Positions 25,701-37,700 of a DNA stretch of 64,000 nt are shown in pieces. Source of the stretch: Tupaia tana (Eukaryota > Chordata > Mammalia > Scandentia > Tupaiidae); the NCBI GenBank assembly GCA_026018925.1, contig JAKSZU010000016.1, positions 8,388,940-8,452,939 on the forward strand, given 5' to 3'. Under the pieces are notes generated by a model. It was not told the origin of the DNA, made no database searches, and saw nothing but the letters and a program-made list of their open reading frames with translations. How positions within the stretch are numbered: the first letter of the stretch is position 1; each line of letters starts with the position of its first letter. The position numbers were made by a program, and so were the translations under genes.

Positions 25701-28700
25701 TAACTGGGATCATTTCTTCTCCTTTCCTTCACATTGCCTCTCCAAGTAGAAACCCGGACTTGAGGAGTCAGAGCCGTTTCCATATATTGAGCATTCAAGA
25801 TCGGTGCCTTTTTTTCCCACCAAAAACAGGTGTCAGGAACCTCCTACTTACTGGCAGGAGAATGTGTTAAACTGATGTCTGCTGGGCCTGTGACATATGG
25901 TAGGAACTACCCTGACACCTCTGTGGGTATTTTTCTTATTTAATCCTGACAGTAACAGACACTGTCATACCTAGATGGTAACATTAAGGTACAGTGACTT
26001 GCCAAAACCACAGGTACATGAGAGAGCCAGGATCTGAAGCCAAATCTGTCTAAATCCTAACCCTTTGATCTCTAGATACCTGCAGTCTCTACTGGAGACC
26101 ATGGTCATGGCCGTCACCCCCATATTTGCTATATTGCCTTGCAGGGGGAAAGGGCCAGGGTTTGAGCCCAGCCCTGTTACTTACTGGCATCAGGATCTTT
26201 ACCTATAGAATGGACATAAATAGTAATCCCTAACTCAGGTGATTGTAGGGATTATATAATACATGCATTTTGCACAGGCCTGACACCTAACATATTACTC
26301 ATATTGGAACGCCAGTGAACCAGCTCAGCTCCTCAGAGAATGAGAATTCACTTTCCTGCTAAACCAGGTGGTGTACTCCCTGTTCGGCACGAGGACGCTC
26401 ACAGGCCTGGGCTGCGTGGAAAGTGCCCGCGTGGTGTTAGTATCGTTAGGCAGGAGGAGAGTTAGGGCAGCTCAGCCGCGCCATGGAGACTGGACAAGAC
26501 TAGGTCCAGGATGTAAGATCTCCAACTGGAAACGTGCTTTTTTCCTTTTTATTGTTTCCAATTTCCTGAAATGAGGGTCTGAGATGATGACCCTAGGAGG
26601 CCCTCGTCTGCAGACGTGTGGACTAGAAAGGATTCTCGGCTCCCTGGTCCTCAGCAAACAAAGGAGCGCTTGTCCCTGCTGTCGGACTTCCACAGAGCCC
26701 ACTCTACGGTCAGCACTCCATAAATTCTTGTTCCTCTCACTGTCGCAGCAGCCCCTGGCCACTGGCTTGCGGAGAAGGTAGGCCATGCCTAACTGTGTTT
26801 ATAGGCTTCTCAACAAAGTTAAGTTGCGCTCCCTTCCCAGGAGACATTTCTTTTATTCTACACGTCTCCAGGGTTTTGTCATATTTACTTTAACCAGAAA
26901 CTGTCTTGGGAACCAGTTTGAACCCCAGCTGGAATTTACTATCTGAAAGCCAAATAAGAGAGAACAGTGATACCAATAAATAACATGGAAAAGAGGGTTT
27001 TTCAGCTTAATCAAATGAAAGCCTGAACAACACCTCACTGTTTTGGCTCTTTAGTGGCTAAGACTTGGCAGCATTTTCTTTGAGTCTGGATCCAGGGGGC
27101 CCATGGAAAGAGCAGGGACACTTCCTGTTTGCCTGCCTGTCCCCTCCCCAGCTGAGCAGTGGGTCTGTGGATCCGAACACCTGAATCATGGAACTTGGTC
27201 GAAACTGCGAGGAAACAGAGCAGGAACCACTTAGTTCAGAAGCAGCAAAGCAGGCCTTTGGACTGCTGGTGAAAATCAGGACGTGACTTGTTTGTAGCTG
27301 TCTAGAGAAGCAGCCCACGTACTTGGTCCTAGGACTCCTGTGCCAGCCGCACCCCGAAGCAGTCAGTGGAGCTGGGCTGGACACAGGCGCCTGGTGCTCT
27401 GGAGCCTCGTCCTCCCTCTGCCATCTCAGACCCACTCCTCCCAGGGCAATGGAGGAGCAGGAGGACACCTCTGCACATTCTCCAAACAAACATCCAGCAG
27501 CCTTTCTGGATTTATCAAAATCCAAGGGAACCAGCAGTTAGCGTAATGGCTATGTCGCTGGACTCCCATGTAGTTGACCGCGGTTCATGTCCCGGACCTG
27601 GTGGCTTAAAACTCACGCCGGGCGCGTGTGCGTGCGTGCCTAAGATCCCGAGAGGAGAATGGAGAAGAAGGGATTGTGGCGTGACCATCCCCCCCTGGGG
27701 GGTGATTTCTCGCTTTCTGTCTCTATGACTCTCTCTCTCTGTCTGGCGAGCGCACGCGCCCTATAGCGAAAAACCTCTCCAAAAAAAAAAAAAAAAAAAA
27801 AAAAAATCCTATGGCAGGGCCAGCCGGTGGCATGGTGGTTAAGATGCTAGATTCCCACATGGCTAACTGTGGTTTGAGTCCTGGACCTGGAGGGTTGAAA
27901 ATCATGTGGGGCGTGTGCATGCGTGCCTAAAATCCTAGGAGCAGAACGGAGGGATTTCAGAGTGGCCTTCTCTTGGGCATGGGGGGAGTGATTTCTCACT
28001 TTCCCTCTTAACTGTCTCAAGCACAAATGCCCTATGGCCAAAGCCTTGGAAAAAACATCTTATGACAAAATGCAACTTTTACAATCCACGTTTACTTTCA
28101 AGTGACCATTCACTGTCCGTGAGTTTTCTCTCATAAGTGGACTTTGAGGAAGAAAGTGTAATTTAATTGTAGTAAGAGAAATGTCAGGGTTTGACAAGCC
28201 ATTTCTAGTTTCGATGTTCTTTTTCTACTTAAAATGCAGAGATGGTATTAAATTTTGCTATTGATTAAGGCACTTTAGTCTCTCCAGCTTCCTCTATGAA
28301 GGGGGGAAAGCTGACCGCTCCGTACTAGAACGGGGCAGAGCTGGGGCGTGCACACGGCCTGGTAGCTTCCTCAAGTCTCATTTTCCTTAATCTGTGAAAG
28401 GGGGACAATGCCACTTTTTGGTGGAGTCTGGGAAGGGACTCAATTGAAAGACCCAGCACAGATTCTAGACCATGATGAGGGCTCCACACCTTCTGTTTCC
28501 CTTAAATCAGCAATTACAGCAACTTCTCACAAACCATGTGTGTCACTTTTCAACATAGTTATTTTCATGAGCTTAACATATTTAAAACAACCCACATTAA
28601 AAATCCTACTATTAAGTATTCTAGTTGAATAATTTTGCAAAACTAATTTTACTAAGTGAGGCTTTTATGTTTCCAGTTAATAAAAGTCCACAGTTTAGTA

Positions 28701-31700
28701 CCTAAAAGTCCTGAGAGTCTCTTTAACTGTGTTTTGGGTGATTTTGCAGGATTTCCAGAAATTACGAATGTCAGTGGAAAGTCCTGCTTGTCATAATTTA
28801 GTGCACAGTTCTGTAAGAGCCGTAATTCAGTAGGTGCAGGCGAGGGCTTATAGATCACGCATCTGTGAGTGGCCTCCTGACTGTCTAGAGAGACCTCCTA
28901 CAGTCACACCATCTTGTAATTTAGAGTTAAAAACTTAATGGCATTTTCAGCTTTTCAGAGGATTTCTATTGTTCAAACTACTATAAAAAAAAAAAAAGCT
29001 GTAGTTATTCTAACATAACTGACCTTCATCACAAATTGTGTCTTATCTTTTTTTTTTTTTTTTTTTTTAGAGGTTTTTGCCTTAGGGTGCATGCACTCGC
29101 CAGAGAGACAGAAAGACAGAGAGCCAAATGTTCCGGAGAACAAGTCTCAGGACTCCAGTTGTCCTTGGGAGGTAAAGAGCTCTGATACTTCTCAGGGCTT
29201 AACTTTGGGGGCGGTTATGCACTGGCTGTCAGGTTACTAGATTAATTCCTTGATCATTAGTGATTCTTGTCATTAAATACTCAAGGAAAATACTAGGTCG
29301 GTGGAAAAGCGATTGTGGTTTCAGATTGTGAATTTTAAATCATTGTAACTAGGTTCAAACACATCTTTATTCATCAAAATAGGAACCACTACAATCAACA
29401 CATTTTTGCCAGCGAGAAGTAAGTTTATTCCTGTAGCATAAAAATCCATGCTTTGGGAATTGACAGACTCTAGGAAAGCATCTTCTGCCTCCTGCTGGTT
29501 GTGGAAGTGTTTTCCCTGCAAAAGGCTGTTGAAGGTAAAGGTGCCTGAAGGAGCGGTGTCAGTTGGCAAGAGGTGAATATGGCAGATGAGGCAAGACTTC
29601 GTAGCCCAATGCGTTCAACTTTTGAAGTGTTGATGGTGTGACGTGCAGTTGGGCATTGTCGTGGAGAAGAATTGGGCCCTTTCTGATGACCTATGCTGGC
29701 TGCAGTTGTTGCCATTTTTGGTGTGCCTCATTGATTTGGTGAGCATGCTTCTCAGATGGAGTGGTTTCACCGGGATTCAGAAAGCTGTAGGGAATCAGAC
29801 CCCAACAAATGGTGACCACGACCTCTGCTTGCTGCAAGTTTGGCTTTGGAAATTAAAGCTTTGGAGCTGCCCCTTGGCCCAGCCACTGAATCGGTCATGG
29901 CAAAAATCAACAACTTTTTGTCATACATCACAGTCCTTTCGAGAAATGGTTTGTTATCATTGCGTAGAGTAAGAGATGATGTTTCAACACAATTTTTTTG
30001 ACTTTTGGTCAACTCATGAGGCACCCACTTACCAACCTTTTTCACCTTTCCAATTTGCTTCAAATGATGAATGGTCGATGAAAACAGAATGGTTGATGTT
30101 CAGTTCATAGGCAGCTTCTTGTGTGTAGTTGTGAGAATATCAGCTTTGATGATTGCTCTCGATTGGTCGTTGTCAACTCCCAAAGGCTGGCCACTACGCT
30201 CCTCATCTTCGTGGCTCTCATCTTTGCAGACTTCTGGAACCACTACAGCACTGTACATTCATTAGCAATTCCGGGCCACGTGAGTTGTTGATGTTGTGAG
30301 TTGTCTCTGCTGCTTTAGAATACATTCTGAATTTGAGAAAGAAAATTGCTCGAATTTGCTTTTTGTCCAACATCATTTCCATGGTCTGAAATACATATAA
30401 AGTAAACAGCAAGTAATAAGTTATTAGCAAAAAATATAAAGCAAGAAATGCACATTAAAATTATGTATGACATAAGCACATATTTAAGAATATATCCAAT
30501 ATCAGGGCCAACATGTGGTGTAGTGGTTAAGGCGCTAGACTCCCACATCACTGATCACAATTTGAGTCCCAGACCTGACAGCTTGCTTTCTCACTTTCCC
30601 TCTCGCTCTGTTGAATTAAAAAATAATAGCAATAAGTAAAATTAAGTAATTATTTTTTTAAAAAAGAATGTATGCAGCATTAAACGGCAAATTTGAATGA
30701 TGCAAAATCACAGTTATTGGGTTGTCAGAAAAGTCATAATGTTATTCTTCTGTGTTATTCTATGCAAAAATGCATTGTGTCTTTTCTAACAACCCAATAG
30801 TTTTGCACCGACCTAATTAAAGGCACAAGGCAGTCTCCGTGTGTCTATCTAAACAGTCGTTGATGCATAGACACATACTCATAACTGGTCTCCGAGATGG
30901 GTACTGCTTTTAAAACTGATTCAGGTAGGTAAACTTTCCTTTCATTCGTTCCCAGCGAGTGTTATGAGCTCCTCTTTTGCGTGCACAAAAGAGCAGAGTA
31001 CTCTCCACAATGTCTGGTTATGTCACAATTCCCTCGTCCAGTCCTCTAACCCTTAGGACCTTGGGCACCTGCGTGCCTGCCTGGTGTGTTTCAGGCTGAC
31101 TGGGCAGGATTTGAACCACAATTGCCATGTGTCGTCTGGCATGTCTCGAGCAGCATGTTACCACTTGCCACAGAGCCACTCACCATGCTAATTTATTTCA
31201 TTCCCTTTGAGAGATATTTTATACATATGCAGGTATGTGTTTGTATATATATTTCCCAATTTATTCTTAATTTGCTATAGGGATCATGCGGTTGCCAGGG
31301 AGAGAGAAGAAAAAGTGAGAAAGCACCCTCCCCCAACCCAAGGGAGATGGCCTTGCTGCACTCTCTTCTCCTTTATTCTCCTGTAGGGATTTGTGGCATG
31401 AATACACACGCACCTGGTCAGGTGTTTTTCAAACTGCTAGGTGTGGGACTTGAACTGCACAGCCAACCGAGTGGGATCTAGCTGCCTTAACCTTCATGCC
31501 ACTGTCTGGTCCCTCCCACCCTTTTAAGTCAAGTGCTAGCACGTTATAAATCTCAAGTCTTGGAAAGTATTCCATATCAGTCTAATCCATCCTGGTATGG
31601 TTGCTGCATGGTATTACATTGTATGATTGGGTGGTTATTTTATAAGCACCTTGTTGGTGGTCATTTAAGTAATTCCTAGGATACTTTTTATGGACTTGCC

Positions 31701-34700
31701 TTCTTTCCCCTACCTGTTATTTCTCCTAATGCATCAGTTTTATTCTGGGAAATGGGACTCGGTGCCTCGTTCATGGGGACCCTCACCTCTGTTTGCACTT
31801 CCCGGTAGATCCAGACGAACATAAGTAAGTTGAATTTACCCAGCAAGGCCTCATCTTTTCACCACACAGGCTTTTCATGATTAATGTGTAATTATTGATT
31901 ATGAGCTGGCTGATAAGCTCTTTTACCCCAATATCCACTTCGAATTGCAGGGACCCTGAGGACAAGTGACTCAGTTTGGCAGGCACATGTCTGCCACCTA
32001 GACTGCCATCAGTACAGGTCACCCAGACAGCTCAGTGTGACGGTGTTCTCCCAGGGGACAGAGCTGCGTGCTGTCTGGAGTGTCCTTCACTCCTGGACCA
32101 CAGCCGGCCTCCTTTCCTTTGAATGTCAGTGCTCTTCCTGTGTGATTTAATCTCCACCATAATATAGAGACTTTTGAGGATCAGTCAAAGCACATTAACT
32201 TTAAACATACCATAATTAGCTCTCTCTCCTCTGGTATGGCTCTATAAAGTAAATCGTGTTCATTTCTGGTAACCTTAACTGTCAGAAGTTGCTTTCTTAC
32301 TTGCTCATTAAAAGAAAGAAAGAAAGAAAGAAACCCCTTCCCAAACTGCATCTTCAGAGACTTTGCAGTGACCTTGACCACTGATGGTCACTTCAGCTGT
32401 GTCTCCAGTTCTTGTTATCTCTGCTCCTTTTGGTGTCGGCATTACCATAGTCCCCTCTGAGGTTCAGTGTCTCTGTTTCTCCCTGTCTCTCTTATCTTCG
32501 CTGTGGTCACCCTCCTCCTCCCTTATGGAGGTCTGCTTCCTTCAAAGCAGTTTCTTCTCCAGCTTGCTTGTTTCTCTGACACCACCATTTATACTCCAGC
32601 AATATAATTTACTGTTCTCTCTTATTATTTCCTCAGACTGATAGTCTGTTGCCCTCACCTATCCCCTTTATATTAAAGGACTTTATCATGGTGCAAGTCT
32701 GTTTTTTTATTTTAGTAATGAATGAAATTAAAGTGAAAAGAAAAAAAGTTGCAGAGATGTGTCCTCTAATTATTTTTAACTATGTTTTAGAAAGTTTCCT
32801 AGATTTGATCTGTAAATGCTTTATTTCCCTCACTGATCATTTTATTACTACTTAAGAAATTCAACATGTTTTGTTTTGTTTTTTTCCCTAAATCCTTGCC
32901 ACCTGAGGGATGTTGTTCTAGGCCCTGAAACTCCTGCCTACAAGAAATTCACTCTAGTGAAGGAAGGCAGGCCACAGGTGGAATTTGTTGGATGGAGCAA
33001 GTCTTCTATGGAAATTGACATAAGAAAAGGGCATAGGGGTTTCAGAATGACGGTACAGTTTTTAAAAAGGTGGTCAGAGGAAGAGTTCACTGGGCAGAGG
33101 CCATCTGAGCAAAACCGTGAAGGAAATGGTGCAGCAAATACTGGAGGTGCACAGAGGGAGTGTGTTCTGGGCAGTGGAAGCCGCAAGTGCAAGGGGCCTG
33201 AGGAGGTGTGTGTCTGGCCCATTTAAGGAACAGCAAGAGGCCACCATGGCTGGAGGGGAGAGTAGAAGAAATGAGTCGTAGAGCCTCCTGGGAACTTAAT
33301 GGTGTGAGGCCTTCTGGGTTGTCGCAAGGACTTCGGCTTTTAGACTGAGTGAGCTAAGAGCCATTGCAGAGTCATTTCTGAGCACACGATAGTCTTGTGA
33401 TGTATTATCGTCATACATTCAAGAGACTCGTGAGTTTAAAGACCAAACAGACTTTCTTCTGGCTCTTGCTCCATGTTCTTACCTGCTCGGTGTGTTAGGA
33501 GTAAGAACTAGATTTAAAGGACCCAGTGATTTCTTTTCTCTCCCTTCCCTCCCTGGATCTGTTGTGTAGAGCAAAGACCATTATTATTGTTAATGAATTA
33601 TTTAATAAGCCTTGTCTCTAGGTAACCAAAAGCTATCAATAACCGTGGGCTTTCTGTGAACTCTTCTTATCTTGCTTTAATATATTGATTTACAGCTAAT
33701 TCAGTACTTGTTCAAAAAAAAAAAAAATGAGGTAAGGTTTAAAACAAATGAACATTTAAATCTAAAGGCTGTGAAAATAGGACATTAAAAATTAAAATTA
33801 TGTAGGCCGAAGAAAGAAATGTAACAATCCGTTTAGGTGACTGTTGTGAAGTGACTGATGAATGAATTCACCCATAAGCTTCATGGTAGCAAAACTAGGA
33901 AGGAAAACAACAGATGGCATAGTTCTTTTCTGACTTTGCCAGACCATGGCACTAGCCATTTTACTTCTTACTCTGATGCAGCCCACTATGTGAAATATGT
34001 TTCATAACATCCTATTTCTTTCTTAATGTCTTTTATTTGCCAGAGAGAGACAAGGAGAGAAAGGGAGAAAGCACTTCTCAGTAGGGTGTGGTCACGCTGC
34101 TATCCTTTCTTTTCCAATTCTCGACCTGTTAGAATTTTGGGCATGCACACACATATACCTGGCCCGCTGTTCAGTATTGCAGGGCCAGGATTCAAACCAC
34201 AGTCAACCATGTGGGATCAGCCCTCTTAACCACTAGCCTAGGGGCCGGCCCCTTTCTTCTTCACCAACCGCTGATTTCCTTCCTTCCTTCCTAACTTTTC
34301 TTCCTTCTCTGCTTTCCTCTCTCTTTCCTTCACTTTTTTCCCTTTATCTTTGTTTTTCCCTTTTTCTCTTTCAGAGAATGCCTGCATGTACATGTGAGAG
34401 AGGCATCCTGCACAGGGTTTGGTCATCCTGTATCTCCTTTCCTCAGCTCTCCAGCTCCTCACAATCCTGGGTGCCCACATGAACACCCAGCATATTTGAA
34501 GCTCGCCCAGGGATATAAACCCATGGTTAACCATACGGCTTCCAGCCTTGCAAGGCACTTGTGTTTGTCTCTGCTGCGCCATAATGGCTAGACCTACTTT
34601 CTAAAATAAGTTGACTAATATACATTGAAAATTATCCCTCCTATACTACCTATTTATTTGGGGAGTGTTCTTTTTTTAAAAAAAAATTAACTAATTTTAA

Positions 34701-37700
34701 TATGACCAGAGAGGGACAAGCATGAGAGAGAGAGAAGGGGAAAGTGAGAAAGCAAGCCACCAGGTCCAGGACTCGATCCACAGTCAGCCATATGAGAGTC
34801 CAACACTCTTAACCAACGTGCCACCAGCCGGCCTCAGGGAGTCTTATTTTTAATGAAAGAATCAACTTTCTGCTAAAATTGTAGGTATTAAAATCAAGGT
34901 TGATTCTAATTGTCTCACTAGATTGTCAGCTACTACCTTTGTATCCCTGGTATCTCTAAACAAATAGTTCTTTAGTCCCTTAACCAAAATCTAAAAAGCT
35001 CTAAAAACAGAAAATTTTACCCAAAGCTGGGTGCCGTGGCCCAGCCATCGTGGCTCCGTGTCAGCACCCAGCTCAGCATTGCTGGATCGTACAAAAGACC
35101 TAGGTTTGGTGCCCTGGTCGACCCGGGGTATGCCAGGCTGTGGCCTGAGGTCCTGGTTGGCTGGGAAAGCTGGGGGGTGGGGGGAATCATGGAGTGAGAC
35201 TCTGTGGGGTGACCTGTCTTACTCTTTCTCTCTGTCTCTGCCTCTGCTTGTCATGAAAGAGAGAGAGAGTGAAGGAGTGAAAGACTTAAAGCTGAGTACC
35301 AAACTCATTCAGAGGCAAAACCCCCAACAAGACTACTTAAAAACCTTTGTTAATCCCACTTGTTGCAAACACGCCCATATTTGGCTACAGATGTGGTGAT
35401 AGGTGTGAGTGCAGGTGCCCCGCAGACTCTGCCATGTGTTAAGTAACTTTTGAAATATGCATCTTACAGTTTTCTAAAATTTGAAAATAGAAATTCCAAA
35501 ACACATCAGGCCTCAGAAAGTTGAGAAAAGGCACTATGAGCTTGCACTAGCCAGTCGCTAGAACAGTGTGCGCAAGAACCTCAGAAGTGGGGATTGAGCC
35601 GAAGTTTGATTAATGCCTGGCATTTAGCAGTGAGAAACTTTCCTGGCTGGGTCTGGTGACCTGGAGGCCGTGGGGAATGGAATGGATGATTCAGTCCTCA
35701 GAAGCAGGGCACTGAAAACGTCTCCTTAATTGTCCTCTTCATGTAATAGTAATTGGTCTCCAGTTAGGCTAATAAATCCCGGGAGGACGGAGTGTTATTC
35801 TGTTAGTTAAAACTGTACCTATTAGTATCCTAGAATGGGGCTTTTTACATGATTCATGTACTTTCTATGTTGTCTCTGTGTCTTTGCTTATCACTTAGTA
35901 TCTTTCTTAGTTTCGTTCAGCGTTTCTTAAAGGCGTCACATCAGCTTTTTTATAGTGGTGATTTAATTGCAAAAGCACACATGAACAGTTTGAAAGGTGT
36001 GAGAAGAAATTCACAAGTCACATGGGGAAACAGCAACAAAGCTAGCAGTCAGTCTGAAATTCGTCCGCTGTGCACAACAAATTGCACCACCACAAATTAC
36101 ACCACCAGTGGGTCCAACGGTGTATCCTGGAATCAAGGGGAAAATTAGTTTGACACAGAAACGTTTATTTCATACTGAAGCTATGCTGGTATATATCAAG
36201 ATGGATTCAGTACAGGCTTCCGTCACACAAAGCCTATTTAATAGGGGAAGCAGGACGTGTAGATAAAATAAATCCAGTATCCAGCATAATGTACCTGGAG
36301 AGACTTCGCAGCTCAGGGGATCAGGAAAAGAGACGGGGTTCCCCTGACTTGTGAAGGCGAGTCGGAATTAAGGAAGTGGGCGGGATGGGCTTGTGGAACA
36401 CAGGGATGAGAAAGGTAGGGCCTCAGCTCTCAGGAAGCTCCTGGTTTACCACTAAATATGCCCATGAGCACATAAGTGATGGGAAAGGGTGAAATGATAA
36501 ATACTGTAATAGGGGCTGTAGAGCCCTAGAGGAGAATACTAGTCCTCGGGAAGGGTGGGCAGGTTAACTCTCGCGCTGGGTCTTGAAGCACTCAGTATGT
36601 TGTCCAGAGGGAAGGGGGTGAGTCTGGCCATCTTTTCTAGGCAGAATAAGTGAGACGCTATTTGACTCTCCGTGGCAGGACAGTTACACTGCAGTGACCT
36701 TTTTTGTTGTGATTACAGGTGACTCCAGCGCCCCTTCTGGAACAACACAGAGTGGGAAAGGTCTGCAGAGTAAGACTCAGTTTAGATCCATTGCACCCAA
36801 ACTAGCGCCCAAAGTCCTGACACCCAGAGTGCTGCCGTGTCAGTCACCGTCACTTTCTGATCAGGTGACTCTAGGACCCACCATCAGCCCCAGGCCACTG
36901 GGAGTGCCCACCCAGAACTATGCGCTCATGCAGGTTGCTGGCCAGGAGGGGACATTTTCTCTTGTCGCTCTGCCCCATGTTGCCTCGGCTCAGCCAATTC
37001 AGAAGCCCCGAGTGCCACTGCCTGAAAACCTGAAGCTGCCTATTCCTCGATATCGACCCCCAAGAAATAACAGAGGAGCAAGGAGAAAGCATGTCCTGAG
37101 TTCTCCTGAGAGTCGCTGTAGCAAACCTCCTGCCCAGACCCAGATTCATCCTCGGACGTCTCCCTCCCCACCTGCCCATCCTGAACTTCCCCACAAACCC
37201 AGCTCACTGGAGCACGGGCCGCCAGCCGACGAAGCTCCAGTCACCCCCAGCCCGTCTGCACTAACCAATGGAGGCAGCAAAGGAGACGCGAGACCGCCAG
37301 TGACCAACAGCCATGGAGAGCTGGCCCCTCCTGTGCCCCTGGCTCCATTCACACCCCAGGAGCCCTCTGCGCAGCAGAGCCTCCCCACAACTGCAGGGAG
37401 AGTAAACCCACCAAACAGAGCGCCCAATAAGCCTGCGGCCCTCACCAGTGAGAGAAGGACAGAGCAGGTGGATCTCGCAAAGGCCATGACCAACTTCGCA
37501 CCGTCCATTGTCGGCAGTGCAGTCCAGCTCATCTCTTCTGGCCCCAGGGGTAAACTGCCAATCTTACCCTACTCGGTCCTGAAAACCACGGAGGTCTGCA
37601 AAATTGAATCAAATGCTCAGGCTGCAGATTCACCGTCAGTGGGGCCTGGGACGAACTTGAACTGTAATAAGATACCGTCCGGCACAGAAGGCTGCACTGC

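Larger units (their letters stand above)
29293..30816 (-). mobile_element. Hsmar1-type mariner transposon, near full length, dead
   Basis: The ends are inverted: AGGTCGGTGGAAAAGCG at the left and, in reverse complement, AGGTCGGTGCAAAACT at the right, close to the Hsmar1/MADE1 end. Removing the SINE (about 30500-30676) and the 81-bp MITE leaves about 1.26 kb, near the 1.29 kb of Hsmar1. Coding is on the minus strand. Confidence 0.9.

Noticed and set aside
26383..26394. TTCGGCACGAGG, identical to a classic cDNA-library adaptor
   Set aside because: Twelve bases in normal-looking unique DNA with no vector around it; chance is the simpler reading.
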